The translations under genes and the position numbers were made by a program. From Terracoccus luteus (GTDB lineage Bacteria; Actinomycetota; Actinomycetes; Actinomycetales; Dermatophilaceae), in the NCBI RefSeq assembly GCF_003635045.1, contig NZ_RBXT01000001.1:3720001-3784000 (forward strand): 64,000 bases of DNA. The letters run 5' to 3'. The notes beneath the pieces are model-generated. The model saw only the letters and a list, made by a program, of their open reading frames with translations, was not told where the DNA came from and made no database searches. Below, piece after piece: positions 40,349 to 47,863 of this stretch; positions within the stretch are counted from its first letter, which is position 1, and every line of letters begins with the position of its first letter.

Positions 40349-41503
40349 ATGTCCCGCCCCGCCCGTCCGACCCGGCGTGCCGCCGCCCCACTGGCGCTCG
40401 TCGCCCTCGCCGCCCTCGGGCTCTCGGCCTGCACCGACAAGGCCGACGCCTCGGCGAACGCGTCGGGTGGCGCCGGCGGGCCGATCACCGTGCAGGCGGA
40501 CGACACGACGTGCGCCCTCAGCGCGACGACGGCCAAGGCCGGCACCGTCACCTTCGACATCACCAACGCGGGCACGAAGGTCAACGAGTTCTACGTCTAC
40601 GCCGCCGGCGACCGCATCGTCTCCGAGGTCGAGAACATCACGCCCGGCCTCAAGCGCCAGCTCAAGGTCGAGATCACCGAGCCGGGCACGTTCCAGACCG
40701 CGTGCAAGCCCGGGATGGTCGGCGACGGCATCCGTGGCGACTTCACCGTCACCGGCACCGCGGTCGCCGGCAGCGCCGACCAGAAGGTGGCCAAGGCCAT
40801 CAGCGACTACCGCGCCTTCGTTGCCACCGAGAGCGACAAGCTGCTCGCCGGCACGCAGGAGTTCGTCGCCGCCGTCAAGGCGGGCGACGTGGCGAAGGCC
40901 AAGCAGCTCTATCCCACGGCCCGGCTGCCCTGGGAGACCATCGAGCCCGTCGCCGAGAGCTTCGGTGACCTCGACCCGCGCATCGACGGCCGCGAGGGCG
41001 ACAACCCCACCTTCAGCGGCTACCACCGCCTCGAGAAGGACCTCTGGGTCTCCGGCCTGCAGAAGGACTCCGGGCAGGTGGCCGACACGCTGCTCGCCGA
41101 CGTCAAGCAGATCGTCACCAAGAGCAAGGGCGTCACGCCGACGGCGCTGACCATCGCGAACGGCGCCAAGGCGCTGCTCGACGAGGTGGCGACCGGCAAG
41201 ATCACCGGCGAGGAGGAGCGCTACTCGCACACCGACCTCTGGGACTTCCGCGGCAACCTGCAGGGCTCGCAGTCGGCCCTCGAGACCCTGCGCCCCGTCG
41301 TCACCGAGCGCGACGCGGCGCTGCAGAAGGCCCTCGACTCGCGCTTCGCCGAGCTGAACCAGCTGCTCGAGTCGCACCGCGTCGACGGCCGCTTCGTCTC
41401 CTACACGACGCTCACCGACGCCGACCTCAAGGCCCTGACCGTGTCGCTCGACGCGCTGTCGGAGGAGGTCTCGAAGGTGCCGGCGGTGGTGGAGACCAAG
41501 TGA
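40349..41503 (+). CDS. efeO: Iron uptake lipoprotein EfeO (cupredoxin plus M75 imelysin domain)
   Basis: 384 residues. The lipobox LGLSAC near residues 22-27 suggests a membrane-anchored lipoprotein. About 40-130 are a cupredoxin-like domain with candidate ligand Cys in DDTTCALSA and CKPGM. The rest is an imelysin/M75 helical domain with the HxxE metal motif in GYHRLEKDLW. It binds extracytoplasmic iron for EfeU. GGAG precedes ATG 40349. It overlaps efeB by four bases (GTGA). Length normal. Confidence 0.93.
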   Translation: MSRPARPTRRAAAPLALVALAALGLSACTDKADASANASGGAGGPITVQADDTTCALSATTAKAGTVTFDITNAGTKVNEFYVYAAGDRIVSEVENITPGLKRQLKVEITEPGTFQTACKPGMVGDGIRGDFTVTGTAVAGSADQKVAKAISDYRAFVATESDKLLAGTQEFVAAVKAGDVAKAKQLYPTARLPWETIEPVAESFGDLDPRIDGREGDNPTFSGYHRLEKDLWVSGLQKDSGQVADTLLADVKQIVTKSKGVTPTALTIANGAKALLDEVATGKITGEEERYSHTDLWDFRGNLQGSQSALETLRPVVTERDAALQKALDSRFAELNQLLESHRVDGRFVSYTTLTDADLKALTVSLDALSEEVSKVPAVVETK

Positions 41504-42843
41504 CCGCGACGCCGCCGCAGCCGCCGGAGCCGTCGTCGGAGGCGCCTGCCGAGGTCCCCGGCGTCAGCCGTCGACGGCTGCTCGGGGTGTCGGGCACGGC
41601 GGCGGTCGCCGGCGTCGTGGCGGGGGCCGGGGGCCTCTGGGCCGCCGAGCGTGCCTCCGGTTCGACGACATCGGATGCCGGTGCGCTCGCTGCGCCGTCG
41701 GGCGCGGCCGCGCTCGACGCCGCCATCGACTTCAACGGCGAACACCAGGCCGGCATCGTCACCCCGGCGCAGGACCGGCTGCACTTCGTCGCCCTCGACG
41801 TCGTGACGAAGGACCGCGCCGAGCTCGTCGCCCTGCTCAAGACGTGGACCCGGGCCGCCGAGCGCATGACGGCCGGGGCGGAGGCCGCCCCCGGCGGGCT
41901 CGTCGGTGGCGGACCGTTCGCGGCGCCCGAGGACACCGGCGAGGCGTACGGGCTGCCGGCGTCCGGCCTGACCGTCACGATCGGCTTCGGTCCCTCGCTC
42001 TTCGACGGCCGCTTCGGCCTCGCCGACCGGCGCCCCGCCGCGCTGGCCGACCTGCCCGCGTTCCCCGGCGACCAGCTCGAGGCGGCGCGCTCGGGGGGCG
42101 ACCTGTGCATCCAGGCCTGCGCCAACGACCCGCAGGTCGCCGTGCACGCGGTGCGCAACCTCGTGCGGCTCGGCTTCGGCACCGTCTCAGCGCGGTGGAG
42201 CCAGCTCGGCTTCGGGCGCACGTCGTCGACCTCGACCTCCCAGGCCACGCCCCGCAACATGTTCGGCTTCAAGGACGGCACCGCCAACGTCAAGGCCGAG
42301 GACACCGAGGCGCTGGCGCAGCACGTGTGGGTGGCGTCCGACGACGATGCGTCGGCCGGCTGGATGACGGGCGGCAGCTACCTCGTCGCGCGGCGCATCC
42401 GCATGCACATCGAGGTGTGGGACCGCACGAGCCTGCAGGAGCAGGAGGACGTCATCGGGCGCGACAAGAAGGAGGGCGCGCCGCTCGGCGGCGCGAAGGA
42501 GTTCGACGCCCTCGACTTCGCCCGCAAGGCGCCCGACGGTCAGCCCGCGATCCCGATGAACGCGCACGTGCGCCTCGCCCACGAGAGCAACCTCAAGGGC
42601 GTGCGCCTGCTGCGCCGCGGCTACAACTTCACCGACGGCACCGACGGGGTCGGTCACCTCGACGCGGGTCTGTTCTTCGTCGCCTTCATGCGAGACCCTC
42701 GTCGGCAGTTCGTGCCGATGCAGCAGGCGCTCGCCGAGAAGGACGGGCTGAACGAGTACATCGAGCACAACGGCTCGGCCGTCTTCGCCTGCCCTCCCGG
42801 GACGCAGCCCGGCCAGTTCTGGGGCCAGCAGCTCTTCGCCTGA
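41500..42843 (+). CDS. efeB: Tat-exported Dyp-type heme peroxidase EfeB
   Basis: 447 residues. The twin-arginine signal is SRRRLLGVSGTAAVAGVVAG. The DyP core follows: DRLHFVALDV, the distal GFKDGTANV motif (catalytic Asp) around 260, MTGGSYLVARRIRMHIEVWD, and proximal heme His in NAHVRLAHESN. In EfeUOB it acts on iron or heme outside the membrane. GTG 41500 overlaps the efeO stop, so translation is coupled. Length normal; last gene of the operon. Confidence 0.93.
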   Translation: MTATPPQPPEPSSEAPAEVPGVSRRRLLGVSGTAAVAGVVAGAGGLWAAERASGSTTSDAGALAAPSGAAALDAAIDFNGEHQAGIVTPAQDRLHFVALDVVTKDRAELVALLKTWTRAAERMTAGAEAAPGGLVGGGPFAAPEDTGEAYGLPASGLTVTIGFGPSLFDGRFGLADRRPAALADLPAFPGDQLEAARSGGDLCIQACANDPQVAVHAVRNLVRLGFGTVSARWSQLGFGRTSSTSTSQATPRNMFGFKDGTANVKAEDTEALAQHVWVASDDDASAGWMTGGSYLVARRIRMHIEVWDRTSLQEQEDVIGRDKKEGAPLGGAKEFDALDFARKAPDGQPAIPMNAHVRLAHESNLKGVRLLRRGYNFTDGTDGVGHLDAGLFFVAFMRDPRRQFVPMQQALAEKDGLNEYIEHNGSAVFACPPGTQPGQFWGQQLFA

Positions 42844-42870
42844 CCGTCGACGTCGGCCGGAGCGGACGAC

Positions 42871-42928
42871 GGGCTCGGTCGGGCCCGGTCGGGCTCGGTC
42901 GGGCTCGGTCGGGCTCGGTCGGGCTCGA
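42871..42928. repeat. 10-bp tandem repeat GGGCTCGGTC
   Basis: About 5.8 head-to-tail copies, one with a T-to-C change, in the 191-bp gap between efeB and the YCII gene. No fold or gene is evident. Confidence 0.9.
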
Positions 42929-43034
42929 CCCGGTCTGGCCGGAATCGGCAGGGCGCTTCGTGTCGTATCGGCCCGCTCCTGTTCGTAGCGTGGGTAGCAG
43001 CCCGCGCTGGGCGGGCCGACGCGAAGGAGCAGCC

Positions 43035-43409
43035 ATGCCGCAGTACCTCGTCTACTTCAACCAGCAGTGGGTGGGCGACCACGACGAGGCGTGGTTCCGG
43101 TCCCGCGTCGAACCGTCGACCGCAGTCGTGCGGGACATGCAGCGGCAAGGCGTCCTCGTCTACGCCGGCGGCCTCGTCGAGGAGCTCGAGGAGGCGGCCA
43201 GCGCCGACGCCACGAGCGGCGAGGTGATCGTCACCGACGGGCCGTTCGCCGAGACCAAGGAGTGGCTGGGCGGCCTGACCATCATCGACGTGCCCGACGA
43301 CGAGTCGGCCCGGGAGTGGGCCGGTCGGGTGGCCGAGGGGTGCGGGTGGCCGCAGGAGGTGCGGCGCTTCAAGGACGGCTCGTTGCAGGCGGTCACCCGC
43401 CAGGGCTGA
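43035..43409 (+). CDS. YCII-related domain protein
   Basis: 124 residues, ferredoxin-like YCII fold. MPQYLVYFNQQWV, VYAGGLVEE, EVIVTDGPFAETKEWLGGLTIIDV match DGPF-type YCII proteins that are often coded near ECF sigma factors. The late AGRVAEGCGWPQEVRRF replaces the usual C-terminus. GAAGGAG lies 5 bases before ATG 43035. Its own promoter is likely in 42960-43010, ahead of that ribosome-binding site. The role is unknown. Confidence 0.85.
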   Translation: MPQYLVYFNQQWVGDHDEAWFRSRVEPSTAVVRDMQRQGVLVYAGGLVEELEEAASADATSGEVIVTDGPFAETKEWLGGLTIIDVPDDESAREWAGRVAEGCGWPQEVRRFKDGSLQAVTRQG

Positions 43410-43464
43410 GCGACGGGCCCGCAGGATCCGCTCGTAGGGGCTGCCCTCGACGCGTCCGGCCCGG

Positions 43465-44694
43465 TCAGGCGCCGGCCTCGATGAACGAGGCGGGGTCGGC
43501 GACGACCCGCTCGAGCACCCGCAGCGCGGCGCCGGTCACGGCCGAGCCGGGGCCGGCCACGGCCCGCTCGACGGCGACCGGCGCCCAGCGCGCGGCGAGC
43601 ACGCGCTGGGCGACCTCGGCCTCGATGCCGGCGGCCAGGTGGTCGAAGAGCTCGGCGTACACCCCGCCGAGCACGACGCGGTCGACGTCGACGATGTTGA
43701 GGGTGCTGGCCACGGCGACGCCGATCGCCTCCGCCGCCCACCCGAGGGCGCGTCCGGCCCGGACGCCGCGCGGCACGCGGGTGAGCAGGTCGGCCGGGGT
43801 GGCGCCGAGACCGAGGCCGGCCCGGCGCCGGATGACGTCGAGGCCCGCGTACTGCTCGAGGCAGCCGGTGGCGCCGCACGCGCAGCGCGGGCCCGAGCGG
43901 TCGACCACGACGTGGCCGATCTCGCCCGACCAGCCGTGCCGTCCGCGCGTGGTCTCGCCGCCGATGACGACGGCCCCGCCGATGCCGACCTCGCCGGCGA
44001 GGTAGAGGAAGCTCTGCTCGCCCCGGGGGGAGCCGTCGGCCCGGGAGCGGGCCCGTGTCTCGGCCAGGGCGGAGAGGTCGGCGTCGTTGCCCACCTCGAC
44101 GCGGATGCCGGTGAGCGGGGCCTGCCGGTCGAGCAGGGCCGCGAGGTCGACGTCGGTCCAGCCGAGGTTCGGGGCGAGCTGCACGACGCTGCCGCCGGAG
44201 CGCAGCAGCGCCGGGACCGAGACGCAGGCGCCGAGCAGCCGGGTGCGGGTGGGGAGGGTCTCGAGGGCGCGGCCCGCGAGCCGGGCGAGCTCGCGGGTGA
44301 CCCGCCGGGGGTCGCTGTCGCGGTGGTCGCCGGGGGCCTGGGCGCGGCCGAGCACGGTGCCGTCGAGGGCGAGCACCTGCGCGGTGAGGTGGTCGACCTG
44401 GATCTCGAGCCCGAGGGCCGCGACCCCGTCGGACGACGGCGCGACGACGACCCCGGGCCGGCCGGGGGTCGTGGCCGCCTCGGGTGCCAGCTCGTCGACG
44501 AGGTCGGCGTCGACGAGGCGCTCGACGAGGTCGGAGGCGGTGGCCCGCGTGATGTCGAGGGCTGCCGCGACCCTGGCCCGGGTGGTCGGCCGGGTGGCCT
44601 CGTAGATCTCCCCGAGCACGAGCGCGAGGTTCTGCGAGCGCAGCGAGGCCTGGCGCACACCACTACGTCCGCCCGGCATCCGCTGGCTCGTCAC
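43465..44694 (-). CDS. ROK-family transcriptional repressor (XylR-like)
   Basis: 409 residues. An N-terminal winged helix (LRSQNLALVLGEIYEATRPTTRARVAAALDITRATASDLVERL-type, about 15-75) is followed by a ROK sugar-kinase-like domain with the zinc motif CACGATGCLEQY and GEIGHVVVD. It is divergent from xylA, with a palindrome between the starts, so repression of xylose genes relieved by the sugar is likely. GTG 44694 is supported by TAAGGT 6 bases upstream. No xylulokinase gene is in the window. Confidence 0.9.
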   Translation of the reverse strand: MTSQRMPGGRSGVRQASLRSQNLALVLGEIYEATRPTTRARVAAALDITRATASDLVERLVDADLVDELAPEAATTPGRPGVVVAPSSDGVAALGLEIQVDHLTAQVLALDGTVLGRAQAPGDHRDSDPRRVTRELARLAGRALETLPTRTRLLGACVSVPALLRSGGSVVQLAPNLGWTDVDLAALLDRQAPLTGIRVEVGNDADLSALAETRARSRADGSPRGEQSFLYLAGEVGIGGAVVIGGETTRGRHGWSGEIGHVVVDRSGPRCACGATGCLEQYAGLDVIRRRAGLGLGATPADLLTRVPRGVRAGRALGWAAEAIGVAVASTLNIVDVDRVVLGGVYAELFDHLAAGIEAEVAQRVLAARWAPVAVERAVAGPGSAVTGAALRVLERVVADPASFIEAGA

Positions 44695-44700
44695 CCCTTG

Positions 44701-44706
44701 ACCTTA
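44701..44706 (-). promoter_or_regulatory. Leaderless -10 box of the ROK regulator
   Basis: TAAGGT on the minus strand, 6 bases before GTG 44694; the palindromic operator lies about 18 bases upstream, over the -35 zone. Confidence 0.5.
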
Positions 44707-44723
44707 GCGTGCCGACGACCATA

Positions 44724-44736
44724 TGTTGATTCAACA
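44724..44736. promoter_or_regulatory. Palindromic operator between the ROK gene and xylA
   Basis: TGTTGATTCAACA is a perfect palindrome around a central T and sits in an AT-rich island between the divergent starts. It is of the GTTGA..TCAAC type seen at ROK/XylR operators. Confidence 0.75.
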
Positions 44737-44780
44737 AACAAATGGCTGGACCGTTGTTCGCCGCTCGAGGAGGAGCCCCC

Positions 44781-45968
44781 ATGCCCGTCAAGCCCACCCC
44801 TGCAGACAAGTTCTCGTTCGGACTGTGGACCGTCGGCTGGGAGGCCCGCGACCAGTTCGGTGACGCGTCCCGCCCGGCGCTCGACCCGATCGAGTCCGTG
44901 CGCCGCCTCGCCGAGCTCGGTGCCTGGGGCGTCACGTTCCACGACGACGACCTCGTGCCCTTCGGCAGCTCCGACGCGGTGCGCGACGACATCATCAAGC
45001 GCTTCCGGGCCGCCCTCGACGAGACCGGCATCGTCTGCGAGATGGTGACGACGAACACCTTCAGCCACCCGATCTTCAAGGACGGCGCCTTCACCTCCAA
45101 CAACCGCGAGGTGCGCCGCTACGGCCTGCGCAAGGTCATCCGCAACGTCGACCTCGCCGCCGAGCTGGGCGCCGAGACCTTCGTCATGTGGGGTGGCCGC
45201 GAGGGGTCGGAGTACGACGGCGCCAAGGACGTCAACGCCGCCCTCGACCGCTACCGCGAGGGCATCGACACCGTCGCCGCCTACATCAAGGAGAAGGGCT
45301 ACGGCCTGAAGATCGCGCTCGAGCCGAAGCCGAACGAGCCGCGCGGCGACATCCTGCTGCCGACCGTCGGCCACGCCCTCGGCTTCATCGCCGAGCTCGA
45401 GCACGGCGACATCGTCGGCCTCAACCCCGAGGTGGGCCACGAGCAGATGGCCGGGCTCAACTACACCGCCGGCATCGCCCAGGCGCTGTGGGCCGAGAAG
45501 CTCTTCCACATCGACCTCAACGGCCAGCGCTCGATCAAGTACGACCAGGACCTCGTCTTCGGTCACGGCGACCTGCTCTCGGCCTTCTTCACCGTCGACC
45601 TCATCGAGAACGGCTTCCCGGGAGGTGGGCCCCGCTACGACGGGCCGCGCCACTTCGACTACAAGCCCTCGCGCACCGAGGACGTCGACGGCGTGTGGGT
45701 CTCGGCGGCGGCCAACATGAGCACCTACCTGCTGCTCAAGGAGCGCGCCCTCGCCTACCGGGCCGATCCCGAGGTGCAGGCCGCCCTCGAGGCGAGCAAG
45801 GTGCTCGAGCTGTCGAAGCCCACCCTCGGCGAGGGCGAGAGCCTCGCCGACCTGCTCGCCACCCCGGCCGCGTTCGAGGAGCTCGACGTCGACGCGGTGG
45901 CCGCCGAGGGCTACGCCTTCGTGCACCTGAACCAGCTGGCCGTCGAACACGCCCTCGGCGGTCGCTGA
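44781..45968 (+). CDS. xylA: Xylose isomerase
   Basis: 395 residues. It interconverts xylose and xylulose. Active-site blocks: [70 protein letters not shown] and [23 protein letters not shown] precedes ATG 44781; an in-frame ATG at 44742 lacks one. The length is typical of the shorter actinobacterial type. It is divergent from the ROK repressor. Confidence 0.95.
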   Translation: MPVKPTPADKFSFGLWTVGWEARDQFGDASRPALDPIESVRRLAELGAWGVTFHDDDLVPFGSSDAVRDDIIKRFRAALDETGIVCEMVTTNTFSHPIFKDGAFTSNNREVRRYGLRKVIRNVDLAAELGAETFVMWGGREGSEYDGAKDVNAALDRYREGIDTVAAYIKEKGYGLKIALEPKPNEPRGDILLPTVGHALGFIAELEHGDIVGLNPEVGHEQMAGLNYTAGIAQALWAEKLFHIDLNGQRSIKYDQDLVFGHGDLLSAFFTVDLIENGFPGGGPRYDGPRHFDYKPSRTEDVDGVWVSAAANMSTYLLLKERALAYRADPEVQAALEASKVLELSKPTLGEGESLADLLATPAAFEELDVDAVAAEGYAFVHLNQLAVEHALGGR

Positions 45969-46122
45969 GCACAACCCGAGGCGACCCCGACCGCTCACCC
46001 GGCGGTCGGGGCCGCCCCGGTCCCGACCCTCCCGTCGAAAGGCCGGATAGACCACGTCGAGAGGTCACCGGCCGGAGTCGGTCGACGCTTCTGCGCTGTG
46101 CCTCGCAGTGGCACCATGGCTC

Positions 46123-46242
46123 ATGGACCGACCCCGCCCGGATGCCGCGGACGTGCCCGACGACCCGGCGCTCGTACGGCTCGTCGAGCAGGCCGCGGCG
46201 CGGGCGGCCGGCCTCTGGTCGTCGCACCGCGGGCTCGCCTGA
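46123..46242 (+). CDS. Possible small ORF (39 residues)
   Basis: MDRPRPDAADVPDDPALVRL.. with an Ala-rich helix and a final SSHRGLA. Codon choice is like real genes of this genome, but there is no clear ribosome-binding site and no family that I recognise. The remaining 45969-46364 gap holds this ORF and the repeat at 46316. Low confidence. Confidence 0.3.
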   Translation: MDRPRPDAADVPDDPALVRLVEQAAARAAGLWSSHRGLA

Positions 46243-46315
46243 TCAGGGCCGCGCCGGGCCGCGCTCCCGGCCCTCACGGCGTCCGGCACCGACTTGCCGC
46301 ACAGCCCCTTGACGC

Positions 46316-46353
46316 GTGACCACTCGACGAGGTCCAGACGCCCTCTCGACGGG
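46316..46353. repeat. CTCGACGGG intergenic repeat, copy 2
   Basis: GTGACCACTCGACGAGGTCC, a spacer and CCCTCTCGACGGGGTGG, ending 12 bases from the anti-sigma gene stop. A looser inverted match (CCCTCCCGTCGAAAG, 46026-46040) lies 0.3 kb upstream. Confidence 0.6.
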
Positions 46354-46364
46354 GTGGGGCGGGC

Positions 46365-47240
46365 TCAGATGAGCGCCTCGCAGACGTCGTGGACGAGGCG
46401 CTCGTCCTCCCCCAGCACGAGGGTCGGCGCGCGCCCGGGGATCCACGTCACCCACATGTCCTCGACGGGTTTCGGCACGTACTGGGCGTCCTGCAGCGCG
46501 GGCGCGGTGAACGGACGGTCGCTGACGTAGACGACGACCCGCTCGCCCGAGCCGGTGCGGTAGCGGAAGGCCGAGACGGGCTGCTCGGCCAGGCGCCCGC
46601 CACCCGACGCCTCGACGGATAGTCCGAGGCCGCGCAGGTCCGGCGCCATGGCCGCCGGGCGACCGGTGACGGGCAGACGACCCGAGCGGTAGTCGGCGAC
46701 CGCGGTCTCGAGCACCCCGGCGCCGTCACCCACGCCACCGTCCGCGCCACCGACGCCGGAGGAGGCCCCGGTGCCGGGTCGGCTCGTGACCGGCGTCTCG
46801 CCGCCCCCGGTCGTGCGGCGCACCGCCTCGACGCCGGCCGCGGCGACGACGAGCCCCGCAGCCGCGACGAGCAGCCCCCGGCGCGAGAGGCCTCGCTGCG
46901 ACCCGGCCGCACTCCCGCCCCCGTCCGTCGCCTGTGCCCGGGCGGCGGCCGGCAGCCGCGCCATCAGCCGATCGTGCAGCCCTGCGTCAGAGGCCTCGAC
47001 AGCGTCGGGCCCGGCGTCAGCCCCGTAGCCGGCCCCGTCGGCCGGTCGGTCGAACCTGCCCCGGCGCCCGACCTCGCGACCGAGGCGCGCCAGCCGGACC
47101 TCGGCCGTGCACGCCTCGCAGGTGGCCACGTGGGCCTCGACCTCGCGGCGCCGCGGCGCCGGCAACAGGCCCTCGACGAGCTCGGCGAGCGGCTGCCCGT
47201 GGCCCCCGGACGGGGTGGTGCGGTCGTCGGTCACCATCAT
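46365..47240 (-). CDS. Membrane-anchored zinc-finger anti-sigma factor
   Basis: 291 residues. The N-terminal ZAS motif HVATCEACTAEV (His-x3-Cys-x2-Cys) binds sigma, followed by a linker, one membrane helix (LLVAAAGLVVAAAGVEAV, about 125-143) and an extracytoplasmic sensor part. ATG 47240 shares a base with the sigma stop (TGATG); a GTG one codon earlier gives GTGA. AGGAGG lies just upstream. It should hold the sigma factor encoded directly before it at the membrane. The external signal is unknown. Confidence 0.85.
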   Translation of the reverse strand: MMVTDDRTTPSGGHGQPLAELVEGLLPAPRRREVEAHVATCEACTAEVRLARLGREVGRRGRFDRPADGAGYGADAGPDAVEASDAGLHDRLMARLPAAARAQATDGGGSAAGSQRGLSRRGLLVAAAGLVVAAAGVEAVRRTTGGGETPVTSRPGTGASSGVGGADGGVGDGAGVLETAVADYRSGRLPVTGRPAAMAPDLRGLGLSVEASGGGRLAEQPVSAFRYRTGSGERVVVYVSDRPFTAPALQDAQYVPKPVEDMWVTWIPGRAPTLVLGEDERLVHDVCEALI

Positions 47241-47758
47241 CACGAGACCTCCTGGGTCTGGAGCAGCAGCAGGGCGAGGGCCTGCCGTCCGCGGTGCACG
47301 CGCGACAGCACCGTGCCGCGGGGGACGTCGAGGATGCCGGCGCTCTCGGCCGCGGTGAGGCCGCACAGGTCCATGAGCACGAGGGACTCCCGCTGCGCGT
47401 AGGGCAGTCGGCGCAGGGCGGCCCGCACCCGTCCGGTGTCGAGGTTGCCCAGCACGCGGTCCTCGACGTCGCCCGCGGTCACCTGACGCACCACGTCGGC
47501 ATCCAGGACGGCCCCGACGTCCTCGGGCGTCAACGGCAGCGACGAGGTGCGACGGCGACGTGACCGGGCCTGGTTGAGGCAGATGGTCACGAGCCACGGG
47601 GTCACCCGGTCGGGCGGCCCCGACCGCTCCCACGAGCGCCAGGCCAGCAGGTAGGTGTCCTGCAGCAGGTCCTCGGCGTCGTGGGAGCTGTCCGTCAGTC
47701 GCCGGGCGAGCCGGTGCAGCCGCGCCGCGTCGGCGCGCACGGCCTCCTCGAAGTGCAT
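47240..47758 (-). CDS. ECF RNA polymerase sigma factor (SigE family type)
   Basis: 172 residues. Region 2: DSSHDAEDLLQDTYLLAWRSWE and TPWLVTICLNQARSRRRR. Region 4: ALRRLPYAQRESLVLMDLCGLTAAESAGILDVPRGTVLSRVHRGRQ with its helix-turn-helix. AGGAGG lies 5 bases before ATG 47758. It is coupled to its anti-sigma gene and divergent from the RCC1 gene across 105 bp, so the secreted RCC1 protein may be a target of this sigma factor. Confidence 0.92.
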   Translation of the reverse strand: MHFEEAVRADAARLHRLARRLTDSSHDAEDLLQDTYLLAWRSWERSGPPDRVTPWLVTICLNQARSRRRRTSSLPLTPEDVGAVLDADVVRQVTAGDVEDRVLGNLDTGRVRAALRRLPYAQRESLVLMDLCGLTAAESAGILDVPRGTVLSRVHRGRQALALLLLQTQEVS

Positions 47759-47863
47759 GGTCCTCCTGCGTCGGGCCCGGCGGTGCGGGTCGCACCGGGA
47801 TGCAATCACACGGGCTGCTGTCGCGTCCTCGTAGGTGGGAGATCCGAGGAGACGGAGGAACGA

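Noticed and set aside
42871-42928. 10-bp tandem repeat as a CRISPR array or origin iterons
   Set aside because: No spacers, unit too short, and no cas or replication gene nearby.
44742-44780. Upstream ATG at 44742 as the xylA start
   Set aside because: No ribosome-binding site and extra residues outside the family; GAGGAGGAG before ATG 44781 is decisive.
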